Assembly (NCBI GenBank): GCA_902771735.1
Contig: CACXXO010000007.1
Span: 62,001-126,000 of the forward strand
Direction of reading: 5' to 3'
DNA: 64,000 bases
Origin: an uncultured Bacteroidota bacterium
GTDB taxonomy: Bacteria; Bacteroidota; Bacteroidia; Bacteroidales; P3
Shown here: positions 8,367 through 16,206 of the stretch, piece after piece
Layout: every line of letters starts with the position of its first letter
Numbering within the stretch: the stretch's first letter is position 1
Notes under the pieces: model-generated
The model's database searches: none
What the model was told of the DNA's origin: nothing
The model's input: only the letters and a program-made list of their open reading frames with translations
Program-made: the position numbers and the translations under genes

Positions 8367-8993
8367 ATGACCCCCGAAGAACGTTACCGAAAGATTCTTT
8401 CAAACCATCTGCCAGCCGCGGCGGTGGGTTGGGTATACGACTACCTCAACCTCCACAAGGTCCATTTCCACATCACCCTCGAACGGAGGTCGAAACTCGG
8501 TGATTATCGTCGTCCATATTCCGACCACAATTTCCACGAAATCAGCATCAACGGAGACCTCAATCCCTACTTCTTCCTCTGGGTCTTCCTCCACGAGGCT
8601 GCCCATTTGGAAACCCACCTTCACTATAGAAATGTTCAGCCCCACGGCCACGAATGGCAAGAGGAATACCGCCAGCTCCTCATCGCCCATGCCATCCTCT
8701 TCCCCACCGACATACAGCCGTTGCTGAAGAAATACACGCGCCACATCCCCCTCTCCCACCCCATTGCCAAAGAAATCGAGAGCACCCTACACCACTATGA
8801 TGCCAACTACGACCCCGACGAAGTACCTCTCACTCTCAACGACCTCCATCCCGGCGACCGTTTCTCTCTCAAACAGAATCGCGACCTCCTCTTCGAGGTC
8901 CTCGAAAAACGCCGCACCCGCTGGCTCTGCAAGGAAGTCACCACCGGCAGACAGTACCTCGTCAACGGTTCTTCCGAGGTAATAAAATGTTAA
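8367..8993 (+). CDS. SprT-like zinc metalloprotease domain protein
   Basis: The 208-residue protein contains HEAAH (about 82-86) within FLWVFLHEAAHLETH and a downstream histidine pair in QPHGHEWQEE, the zinc-site layout of SprT-like proteins. The C-terminal region (about 155-208) lacks the four-cysteine zinc finger of E. coli SprT and instead forms a small beta domain (LHPGDRFSL ... LVNGSSEVIKC). Proteins of this kind in Bacteroidetes are annotated as SprT-like; the true substrate is unknown. It ends 95 bp before ackA. Confidence 0.82.
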   Translation: MTPEERYRKILSNHLPAAAVGWVYDYLNLHKVHFHITLERRSKLGDYRRPYSDHNFHEISINGDLNPYFFLWVFLHEAAHLETHLHYRNVQPHGHEWQEEYRQLLIAHAILFPTDIQPLLKKYTRHIPLSHPIAKEIESTLHHYDANYDPDEVPLTLNDLHPGDRFSLKQNRDLLFEVLEKRRTRWLCKEVTTGRQYLVNGSSEVIKC

Positions 8994-8998
8994 AAAAA

Positions 8999-9028
8999 TT
9001 TGCATTTTATTTTTTTTTTGTATCTTTG
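8999..9028 (+). promoter_or_regulatory. Promoter for ackA
   Basis: TTTG at 8999-9002 and TATCTTTG at 9021-9028, 18 bp apart, form a near-consensus Bacteroidetes promoter. The 5' leader to the ATG is about 55 nt. Confidence 0.8.
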
Positions 9029-9088
9029 AACGTTCAATAATAGGCAAGGAACATATTATCAATAATAAAATCAAACAGTTACAATAAA

Positions 9089-10285
9089 ATGAAAATCTTA
9101 GTTTTAAATTGCGGAAGTTCATCGATCAAATATCAGTTGGTCGACATGGCAAACAATGCTCAGGTAATGGCCAAGGGTCTGCTGGAGCGTATCGGCTTGG
9201 AAATGGGCGAGTTCACCCATAAATGGAACGGCCAGAAGCACTATGAGCAGTTGCCCATCCCCAACCACACCGAGGGTATCAAGATTGTCCTCAAGGCCCT
9301 GACCGACCCGAAGATTGGTGTCATCAGCGACCTCAAAGAGATTGGCGCTGTTGGTAACCGCGTGGCCCACGGCGGCGAGCTCTTCAAAGAGAGTGTCCTT
9401 GTCGACGACAAGGTCATTGAGCAAATCAAGAGCCTCGAGCACCTGGCCCCGCTGCACACTCCCGGCAACCTCGCTGGCATCTACGCCATGCGCGAAGTGC
9501 TCCCCGGCGTGCCCCAGACCGCCGTCTTCGACACCGCCTTCCACAGCACCCTGCCTCCCAAGACCTTCCTCTACGGTCTCCCCTACGAGATGTATGAGAA
9601 ATACGGTATCCGCCGCTACGGCTTCCACGGTACCAGCCACAAGTTCGTCGCCGAGAAGGCCGCCAAGATGATTGGCCGCGACTGGAACGACCTGAAGATT
9701 ATCTCCTGCCACCTCGGCTCCGGCGCCTCCATCGCCGCCATCGACCACGGCAAGAGCTTCGACACCACCATGGGTCTCACAGCCCTCGAGGGCCTCATCA
9801 TGGGCTCGCGCTGCGGCGACGTCGACCCCGGCGTCATCCTCTACCTCATGGACCAGGGCTACGACAGCAAGGCCCTCACCAAGCTGCTCTACAAGCAGAG
9901 CGGCCTCCTGGGCATCAGCGGCGACAAGCAGGATATGCGTGACATCCGCGCCGGTCGCGATGCTGGTGACGAGCGCGCCACCTACGCCTTCGATATGTTC
10001 GCCCTCCGCGTCAAGCGCTACATCGGCGGCTACATGGCCGAGATGGGCGGCTGCGACCTCCTCCTCTTCACCGGCGGCATCGGTGAGAACGCCTGGTTCA
10101 TGCGCCGTCCTATCCTCGAGGGTCTCGAGTGCCTCGGTATCGACATCGACTTCTCCAAGAACGACAACGTCATGGGCGAGGACATCATCCTCAGCACTCC
10201 CAAGTCGAAGATGGCCGTCGTCGTATGCACCACCGACGAGGAATACGTCATCGCCAGCGACACCTACAAGCTGGTTACCAAGTAA
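9089..10285 (+). CDS. ackA: Acetate kinase
   Basis: The 398-residue protein starts MKILVLNCGSSSIKYQL, the phosphate-binding N-terminus of acetate kinases, and carries the family signatures YGFHGTSHKFV (about 178-188), SCHLGSGASIAAI (about 206-218) and FTGGIGENAW (about 328-337). It interconverts acetyl phosphate plus ADP with acetate plus ATP, the last step of acetate fermentation. It is monocistronic here, with its own promoter and terminator; phosphotransacetylase, often the neighbour in Bacteroides, is not in the window. Confidence 0.97.
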   Translation: MKILVLNCGSSSIKYQLVDMANNAQVMAKGLLERIGLEMGEFTHKWNGQKHYEQLPIPNHTEGIKIVLKALTDPKIGVISDLKEIGAVGNRVAHGGELFKESVLVDDKVIEQIKSLEHLAPLHTPGNLAGIYAMREVLPGVPQTAVFDTAFHSTLPPKTFLYGLPYEMYEKYGIRRYGFHGTSHKFVAEKAAKMIGRDWNDLKIISCHLGSGASIAAIDHGKSFDTTMGLTALEGLIMGSRCGDVDPGVILYLMDQGYDSKALTKLLYKQSGLLGISGDKQDMRDIRAGRDAGDERATYAFDMFALRVKRYIGGYMAEMGGCDLLLFTGGIGENAWFMRRPILEGLECLGIDIDFSKNDNVMGEDIILSTPKSKMAVVVCTTDEEYVIASDTYKLVTK

Positions 10286-10310
10286 TTAGTAGTCGAGTAG
10301 GCTTTAGTTA

Positions 10311-10361
10311 AGTAGTTAAGACAAATGCCTCGCCGAGGTATCGTCTTAACTACTTTTTTTC
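10311..10361 (+). terminator. Intrinsic terminator after ackA
   Basis: AGTAGTTAAGAC (10311-10322) pairs perfectly with GTCTTAACTACT (10343-10354), enclosing a smaller CCTCG/CGAGG stem, and is followed by a T-run. Confidence 0.88.
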
Positions 10362-10385
10362 TAATCTCCATAAGAACAAGTAATC

Positions 10386-11201
10386 ATGGAAGACTCCAAT
10401 AAGAAAACCAACCTCTGGAAGAACCTGCTCTACACCTTCCTCGGCACCACTCTCTCCATCCTCCTCACCTTCGGCACCAGCCAGTGGTTGGCACTGCAGA
10501 AGCAGAAAGAGGAGCGCGAGCTGACTGCCATGATGGTGATGGGCAGCATCGAGAAGTTTGCCTCAACCATGGAGAATTTCTCGGAGAAAATGTTTGTACG
10601 CGACACTTTCGCCTCCTATCTGCTCAGCATCCCGATGGATTCGATAGATGCCCCCCAATGCGAACCTCTCCTTGACAGGTTCCTGTCTTTGGGTATTCCT
10701 TTGCTTAAACACGACAAGTCGGTGGAGAAAATATTCTCCAACTCTATCGATACTTGGAAAAACATGGGTAACTTCCGCTTCATTGAGGGGGTGGGAATGT
10801 TGTTCTCCCAGATGGACTACTGGGAAGAGATGCACAATGGGATTTTTGATGAGATGCAGGCGGAAATAGCAGCGGTAAAGAAGAATCCCGATGCATATCC
10901 TGGCAAAACAAATACCGCAAAACTGCTGTACAACCCGAACTTCCGCCGAATCTTGGGACGTTTCCATAACCTTGCCATCCAGGAACGCTATGTGGCCTAC
11001 CATATGCGATACCTTAACCGCTACCAAATGAAACTAATAGATATCCCGGAAGAAGAGGTGCTGGAGTTTGCCCACAGAGATGACGATAATGCGGAGGCTA
11101 TCGTTGGCGAGCCTAAAAAACAAATTAAAGACTTCGTCACCCCGGAACTCAACATCGACAGCCTCCCCGCCGTTGAGGAGTGGATAAATAAATATAAATA
11201 G
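10386..11201 (+). CDS. Single-pass membrane protein of unknown function
   Basis: The 271-residue protein has one transmembrane helix near the N-terminus (LLYTFLGTTLSILLTFGTS, about 14-32) followed by a long helical soluble region. The layout resembles Bacteroidetes proteins of the DUF6090 type, but I cannot confirm membership. The soluble part would be outside the cytoplasmic membrane if the N-terminus is inside. Its stop is one base before the start of the OmpA-like gene, so the two are probably cotranscribed. Base use is less GC-rich than in the following gene. Confidence 0.7.
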   Translation: MEDSNKKTNLWKNLLYTFLGTTLSILLTFGTSQWLALQKQKEERELTAMMVMGSIEKFASTMENFSEKMFVRDTFASYLLSIPMDSIDAPQCEPLLDRFLSLGIPLLKHDKSVEKIFSNSIDTWKNMGNFRFIEGVGMLFSQMDYWEEMHNGIFDEMQAEIAAVKKNPDAYPGKTNTAKLLYNPNFRRILGRFHNLAIQERYVAYHMRYLNRYQMKLIDIPEEEVLEFAHRDDDNAEAIVGEPKKQIKDFVTPELNIDSLPAVEEWINKYK

Positions 11202-11202
11202 T

Positions 11203-12795
11203 ATGCGACGAGTCATCTTGTTATTGCTTCTGCTGCCTCTTGCGGCCGTGGGGCAGAACGCGAAGAGCGAGAAACTGTTCCAGCAGGCCGTGGAGAAGAG
11301 CGTCGTGGGGCAGTATGAGGAGGCCGTCAAGCTCCTCAACCGTGCCATCGACGCCGACCCGAAATATGCTGAGGCGTGGCTGCTTCTGGGCCGCAACCAC
11401 CTGGCGCTGGAACAATACGACAAGGCCATCGAGCACTACGACCATGCCTCCACGCTGCTCAAAGACCTCAAGGAGACCAAGAGCGTCCTCCAGTGGCGCC
11501 GCGAGGCGCAGGACGGCCTCCGTGTGGCACGCTGGCGCAAACACGCCGTCGAAAACCCCGTGCCCTTCCGGCCCATCAACCTCGGCCCCAACGTCAACAC
11601 CGAGGACGACGAATACCTCCCGGCCCTCACGGCCGACTACCGCATGCTGGTCTTCACGCGCCGCTCGCCGCGCAACGCTCAGACCGACCGCGGCCTCGAC
11701 TACGAAGAAGACTTCTTTTGGTCCGACTACGACACCATGGAGCTCGACTGGGGTCCGGCCCACCGCATGCCCCAACCCCTCAACAGTCACGGCAACGAAG
11801 GGGCCCAGACCATCTCGCACGACGGCCGCGTGGTCATCTTCACCGCCTGTGGCCGCAGCGAGAAAGAGCACAGCGGCTGCGACATCTACATGAGTGTGCG
11901 CCAGGGAGGCCGCTGGGGGCAACCCCGCAACCTCGGCGCACCCGTCAACTCGGTCTACTGGGAATCCTTCCCCTCGCTCTCCATCGACGGCTACACCCTC
12001 TACTTCGCCTCCAACCGCCCCGGCGGCTACGGCGGCACCGACATCTGGTGCTGCACCCTCGAGGACGGCCTCTGGAGTGAGCCCAGAAACCTGGGTCCCT
12101 CCATCAACACCCGCGGCAACGAGACCGCCCCCTACATCCACTTCGACGACAAAACGCTCTACTTCGCCTCCGACGGCCATACCGGTATGGGCGGCATGGA
12201 CCTCTTCTGCGCCAAACGGCTGTCCGACAGCACCTGGGGCGAGGTGAAGAACCTGGGCTACCCCATCAACACCGTGGGCGAGGAGAACAACCTCATCGTG
12301 GCCCCCGACGGCCGCACGGCCATCTTCTCCTCCGACCGCTTCGGTGGTTATGGCCGTCAGGACCTCTACTCCTTCGTCATGCCGGCACCCGTGCGCCCCG
12401 AGCGCATCACCTTCATCGACCCCGTCGTCCAGGCCGAGAACCTCCTCACCCTCGGCGACACGGTGACGCTGCGCAACATCCACTTCCTCACCGCCAGCGC
12501 CGAGCTCTACGAAGCCTCGAAAGCCGGCCTCGACCGCCTGGCTGAAGCCCTGCTGCGCCACCCGCGCCTGCGCCTCGAGGTGGGCGGCCATACCGATGCC
12601 GTGGGCAAGGACGAGGACAACCTCGTCCTCAGCGAGCGCCGCGCCAAAGCCGTCTACGACTACCTCATCCTCCGCGGCGTCCCCGCCGACCGCCTTACCT
12701 ACCGCGGCTACGGCGAATCACGCCCCATAGCCACCAACGACACCCCCGAAGGCCGCGCACTCAACCGCCGCACCACACTCACCCCATTGAAATAA
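11203..12795 (+). CDS. OmpA family protein with TPR and PD40 propeller repeats
   Basis: The 530-residue protein has a signal peptide (ending near AAVGQN), two or three TPR units (about 20-100, AWLLLGRNHLALEQYDKAIEHY), a WD40-like PD40 propeller (about 115-395, with repeated ILYFASNRPGGYGGTDIW-type blades such as YTLYFASNRPGGYGGTDIW), and a C-terminal OmpA peptidoglycan-binding domain (about 415-530, with GHTDAVG and YGESRPIATNDTPEGRALNRR). This resembles PorE of the type IX secretion system, but the carboxypeptidase-like regulatory domain of PorE is not evident. A periplasmic, cell-wall-bound role is well supported; a role in T9SS is inference, helped by T9SS cargo elsewhere in the window. 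Confidence 0.87.
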   Translation: MRRVILLLLLLPLAAVGQNAKSEKLFQQAVEKSVVGQYEEAVKLLNRAIDADPKYAEAWLLLGRNHLALEQYDKAIEHYDHASTLLKDLKETKSVLQWRREAQDGLRVARWRKHAVENPVPFRPINLGPNVNTEDDEYLPALTADYRMLVFTRRSPRNAQTDRGLDYEEDFFWSDYDTMELDWGPAHRMPQPLNSHGNEGAQTISHDGRVVIFTACGRSEKEHSGCDIYMSVRQGGRWGQPRNLGAPVNSVYWESFPSLSIDGYTLYFASNRPGGYGGTDIWCCTLEDGLWSEPRNLGPSINTRGNETAPYIHFDDKTLYFASDGHTGMGGMDLFCAKRLSDSTWGEVKNLGYPINTVGEENNLIVAPDGRTAIFSSDRFGGYGRQDLYSFVMPAPVRPERITFIDPVVQAENLLTLGDTVTLRNIHFLTASAELYEASKAGLDRLAEALLRHPRLRLEVGGHTDAVGKDEDNLVLSERRAKAVYDYLILRGVPADRLTYRGYGESRPIATNDTPEGRALNRRTTLTPLK

Positions 12796-12818
12796 CCTTC
12801 CGAACAGACATAAAAGTG

Positions 12819-12866
12819 AATCCCCTCCCCGCCCCTGCTACCAGGAGCGAGGAGGGGATTTTTTTT
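12819..12866 (+). terminator. Intrinsic terminator after the OmpA-like gene
   Basis: AATCCCCTCC (12819-12828) pairs with GGAGGGGATT (12851-12860), followed by eight T residues. Confidence 0.82.
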
Positions 12867-12910
12867 ACCCTATAGTTAACCCAAAAAGCATCTTCTCAGC
12901 GTGCCACCGA

Positions 12911-12999
12911 CCTACCAACGACCTACCATCTCCTACCGTGGTGGGAGATGACACGGAGATGGTAGGGAGATGGTAAGGAGTTGGGAAAGAGTTGATACC
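12911..12999. repeat. 11-bp-unit palindromic intergenic repeat, copy A
   Basis: A core CCTACC-GT-GGTGGG (12932-12945) is followed by five consecutive 11-bp units (12940-12994; consensus GGTAGGAGTTG) and ATACC. To the left, inverted versions of the unit (12911-12937) let the region fold into a long hairpin. The same organisation occurs at 40026-40113 and 59668-59757. Confidence 0.8.
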
Positions 13000-13256
13000 T
13001 ATAGAATACTGTGAATCAACAAAATAGAAATGTGGTATTCGGGCGGTTTCCGAGGGCAAAGCCGAAAAAATGCAAGAAATGTATAAACATTTCATTCTCA
13101 ACAACAAACGGAACTTATGCCATCCCTGTCCCCTTCGGAAGGGAAAGGGCTGACGCAGGCGAAAGAAAAACGTTTGATTCGCCGACAGAAAAAAAATTGA
13201 AATCGCTTTTTATAAATACATACAATAAAATAGCAGCAGGGACGTTATTAAAAGAT
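13000..13256. other. Intergenic region before the sirtuin gene
   Basis: No convincing gene is visible. It holds a small GC-rich hairpin (CCCTTCGGAAGGG, 13131-13143) followed by GGCTGACGCAGGCG, which resembles the GC-rich element at 59572-59620. An in-frame extension of the sirtuin frame through this region is rejected because it lacks family similarity and passes through the repeat. Confidence 0.5.
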
Positions 13257-13934
13257 ATGAAAAAGATAGTGGTATTGACCGGCGCGGGCATCAGCGCCGA
13301 AAGCGGCATCTCGACCTTCCGCGACTCCGACGGGTTGTGGGAGCACTACCGCGTGGAGGATGTGGCCACGCATGAGGCCTATGAACGCAACCCCGAGTTG
13401 GTACTCAACTTCTACAACGAGCGTCGCCGCCAGCTCTTCCAGGCGCAACCCAACGAGGCCCACCGCCAATTGGTCCGTTTGGAGGAGAAATATGATGTAC
13501 AGATAGTTACGCAGAACATCGACGACCTGCACGAGCGTGCGGGTTCGAGCCATGTGCTGCACCTGCACGGCGAGCTCACCAAGGGTCGCAGCGACCGCAA
13601 CCCCGACCTCATCGTCGAGGTGGGCGACAAGGATATCGTGCTGGGCGACAAAGCTCCCGACGGCACACAGCTGCGTCCCCACATCGTGTGGTTCGGCGAG
13701 GCGGTGCCCAACATCGAGCCTGCCGCTGCCCTCTGCGAGCAGTGCGACATCTTCATCGTCGTCGGCACCTCGATGGCCGTCTATCCTGCCGCAGGCCTCA
13801 TCCACTACGTGCAGCGCGGGGTGCCGTGCTATGTGGTCGACCCCAAGGAGGTGCCCGTGAGCCGCCCGGTGACGTTCATCAAAGAAGTGGCCACCAAAGG
13901 TGTTGCTGAACTCGTAAACAAATTGATGCAATGA
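13257..13934 (+). CDS. NAD-dependent protein deacylase (sirtuin, class III-like)
   Basis: The 225-residue protein begins MKKIVVLTGAGISAESGI, the NAD-binding motif, and carries TQNIDDLHERAG (about 84-95), HLHGEL (catalytic His about 106) and VGTSMAVYPAAG. The YNxR pattern in FYNERR corresponds to the Tyr/Arg pair that makes SIRT5/CobB enzymes prefer succinyl and malonyl lysine. The four zinc-binding cysteines usual after the catalytic histidine are missing, a variation I recall for other Bacteroidetes sirtuins. The ATG at 13257 was chosen by homology. The stop overlaps the next start (ATGA), starting a five-gene plus-strand run ending in fabD. Confidence 0.9.
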   Translation: MKKIVVLTGAGISAESGISTFRDSDGLWEHYRVEDVATHEAYERNPELVLNFYNERRRQLFQAQPNEAHRQLVRLEEKYDVQIVTQNIDDLHERAGSSHVLHLHGELTKGRSDRNPDLIVEVGDKDIVLGDKAPDGTQLRPHIVWFGEAVPNIEPAAALCEQCDIFIVVGTSMAVYPAAGLIHYVQRGVPCYVVDPKEVPVSRPVTFIKEVATKGVAELVNKLMQ

Positions 13935-14461
13935 TACATTACCTTATTACAACACTGGCCGTTTTGGCCACCCTGGCACTGGCAGGATGGATTTTCTACC
14001 TGCTGGTGAAGCGCTATTTCGACAACCAGCAGAAAGAGCGACTGCTGCAGATGAAAATCGACGAGCGTCGCGAGACCCTCAAGGTGGTGACCCCCATCCG
14101 TCTGCAGGCCTACGAGCGCATGGCGCTCTTCCTCGAGCGCATCTCGCCCGACAGCCTGGTGCTGCGCTGCTACCAACCCGGCATGGACCTCAAGCTGCTG
14201 CAGGGGGTGATGACCAAGAACATCCGCGACGAGTGGGAGCACAACCTCTCGCAGCAGGTCTACCTCGACCCCGCCACCTGGGCGCGCATCCGCGAGTCCA
14301 AGGACGAGATGATCAACCTCGTCAACTCCAGTGCCGTAACCCTCACCGACACCGACGACCCGACGCGTCTGGCAGCCTCCATCTTCGCTTCGGCGGCCCA
14401 GCACCTGCCCACCGACAAAGCCCTCGAGGAGCTACACAAAGAAATCAACGAACTGTTTTAA
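13931..14461 (+). CDS. Membrane-anchored protein of unknown function
   Basis: The 176-residue protein has one N-terminal transmembrane helix (about 5-26) and a mostly helical cytoplasmic domain. The sequence IRLQAYERMALFLERI (about 56-71) is typical of a conserved Bacteroidetes family of unknown function whose members sit beside housekeeping genes. It overlaps the sirtuin gene by 4 bp and is followed 2 bp later by the Ig-like lipoprotein gene. Confidence 0.78.
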   Translation: MIHYLITTLAVLATLALAGWIFYLLVKRYFDNQQKERLLQMKIDERRETLKVVTPIRLQAYERMALFLERISPDSLVLRCYQPGMDLKLLQGVMTKNIRDEWEHNLSQQVYLDPATWARIRESKDEMINLVNSSAVTLTDTDDPTRLAASIFASAAQHLPTDKALEELHKEINELF

Positions 14462-14463
14462 CA

Positions 14464-16197
14464 ATGAGGCGTTTTCTAGTATCTATAGTTAGTATAGTAT
14501 TACTAGTTTTGGCTAACGGGTGTGCCCGGCAGGGTTATCCCACCGGCGGCCCCAAGGACGAGGAGCCGCCCGTGGCTCTCGGCTGCAAGCCTGCCAACGA
14601 AAGCCGCCATTTTGCCGACAACAAGTTCTACATCCAGTTCGACGAGTATGTGGTGCTGAAGAACGCCTCGGAGAATGTCCTCGTGTCGCCCCCGATGAAG
14701 AACAAGCCCGAAATCACCACCAAGGGCAAGGGTGTGCTGGTGAAAATCAAGGACACCCTGCAGGAGAACACCACCTACCTCTTCCAGTTCAAGGAAGCCA
14801 TCGCCGACTTCACCGAGGGCAACCTGCTGCCCAGCTACGAGTATGTCTTCTCCACCGGCGAGGCTATGGACACCATGAGCCTCGGCGGCCGGGTGATTGA
14901 CGCCCGCAGCGGCAAACCTTGGAAAGAGACGGTGACGGTGATGGCCTACAAAGACCCTGAAAGCGATGTCGTCGCTTTAGACGACACCATCGCCACCTTT
15001 GTCCAGCCCGACTTTGTGACCCGCTGCGACAAGGAGGGCAATTTCGCCTTCCACTTTATCCCCGAGGGCAAATACCGCCTGGTGGCCCTCGAGGACAAGA
15101 ACCGCAACCTGAGGGTCGACGTGGCCGACGCAGTCGCGTGGGATACCTCAGTTTCGGCCAGCCACCCCACTTCCGACAGCACCCACCGGCTGTTGTACCT
15201 CATCTCGCAGCCCGACAACACACAGCAGCGCATCCTGAAGAGTGAATTCGCTGCGCCGGGACGCATCACCATCGTCAGCCAGTTGCCCATGCAGAACCCT
15301 CATATCGAAGACGAAAGGGCACAATGGCAAACACGCCTCAACGCCAAGCGCGACACCCTCACAGCCTGGTGTTTCGATTCCAAAAGGGATTCGGCACGCC
15401 TCGTCATCTCCGACACCGGCCTGCAGGACACCCTCAAGCTGCGCTACACCGCCAGCCGCAAGGGCGGCCGTCGCACCATGGTGGGTGCCAAGGAGGAGAA
15501 GAAGCCCCTGATGACACCCCTCTGCGATGGCAACAAAGCCTACTACGACGACTTGGGTCTGGCCTTCAGCAATCCTATCGTCAGCGTGGAGGATAGCGCG
15601 ATGGCCGAGGTCATGCATCTGAAAGACAGCACCGTCAGTCTCTGTCCCGTGGCCCTCGACATCAGCGGTATCACGGCACACATCATGGCCACCGGCATCA
15701 AGAGCGGTGAGCAATACCGCGTGCGCTTGGCCGAAGGGCTCTTCACCGACCTCTACGGCAACCGCAACGACAGCCTGACATTCACTATGAGCCCCAAGGA
15801 CTACGGCACCCTGAGCATCGGCATCGACAACCGGACGGGGTTCCCGCTGGTGGTCGAGGTGCTCGACAAGCGCGACACCGTGGTACAGCAGCAGGCACTT
15901 GCCAGAAGCGGCAAGCTGCGGTTCATCCACCTGCCCAGTGGCGACTACCGCCTGCGGGCCGTCATCGACCGCAACGGCGACGGCCGCTGGACTCCCTGTG
16001 ACTACCGCCTGCAGCGTCAGCCCGAAGAATCCATGATGTTCGAGAAGACCCTCAGCCTGCGCGAGAAATGGGAGATGGAGGAGAAGTGGACAGTGGACAA
16101 AGAACAACAGCAAAAAGAGGTTATGGATAAGAAAATGTCGATACCAAGAAAAGGCCTTCCCACCACCAACCTTCCCAACCTCAACCTTGGACGATAA
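14464..16197 (+). CDS. Ig-like domain (Big_5) lipoprotein
   Basis: The 577-residue protein has a lipoprotein signal peptide with the lipobox LANGC (Cys20), followed by RQGYPTGGPKDEEPP, the hallmark start of Bacteroidetes lipoproteins with a Big_5 Ig-like domain (about 40-140). A second region (about 145-235) resembles a small SpaA/DUF2141-like beta domain with DKNRNLRVDVADAVAWD. The protein should be anchored in the outer membrane; its function is not known. A longer in-frame opening starting at 13987 overlaps the previous gene and is rejected. The last 40 residues are low complexity. Confidence 0.85.
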   Translation: MRRFLVSIVSIVLLVLANGCARQGYPTGGPKDEEPPVALGCKPANESRHFADNKFYIQFDEYVVLKNASENVLVSPPMKNKPEITTKGKGVLVKIKDTLQENTTYLFQFKEAIADFTEGNLLPSYEYVFSTGEAMDTMSLGGRVIDARSGKPWKETVTVMAYKDPESDVVALDDTIATFVQPDFVTRCDKEGNFAFHFIPEGKYRLVALEDKNRNLRVDVADAVAWDTSVSASHPTSDSTHRLLYLISQPDNTQQRILKSEFAAPGRITIVSQLPMQNPHIEDERAQWQTRLNAKRDTLTAWCFDSKRDSARLVISDTGLQDTLKLRYTASRKGGRRTMVGAKEEKKPLMTPLCDGNKAYYDDLGLAFSNPIVSVEDSAMAEVMHLKDSTVSLCPVALDISGITAHIMATGIKSGEQYRVRLAEGLFTDLYGNRNDSLTFTMSPKDYGTLSIGIDNRTGFPLVVEVLDKRDTVVQQQALARSGKLRFIHLPSGDYRLRAVIDRNGDGRWTPCDYRLQRQPEESMMFEKTLSLREKWEMEEKWTVDKEQQQKEVMDKKMSIPRKGLPTTNLPNLNLGR

Positions 16198-16206
16198 ACC
16201 ATAGCC

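Noticed and set aside
11221-12591. 456-codon antisense frame over the OmpA-like gene
   Set aside because: The plus-strand gene has clear TPR, PD40 and OmpA motifs; the antisense product is low-complexity and matches nothing.
13011-13256. N-terminal extension of the sirtuin
   Set aside because: The extra 82 residues have no similarity to sirtuins and come from intergenic DNA directly after repeat copy A; MKKIVVLTGAG is a normal start.
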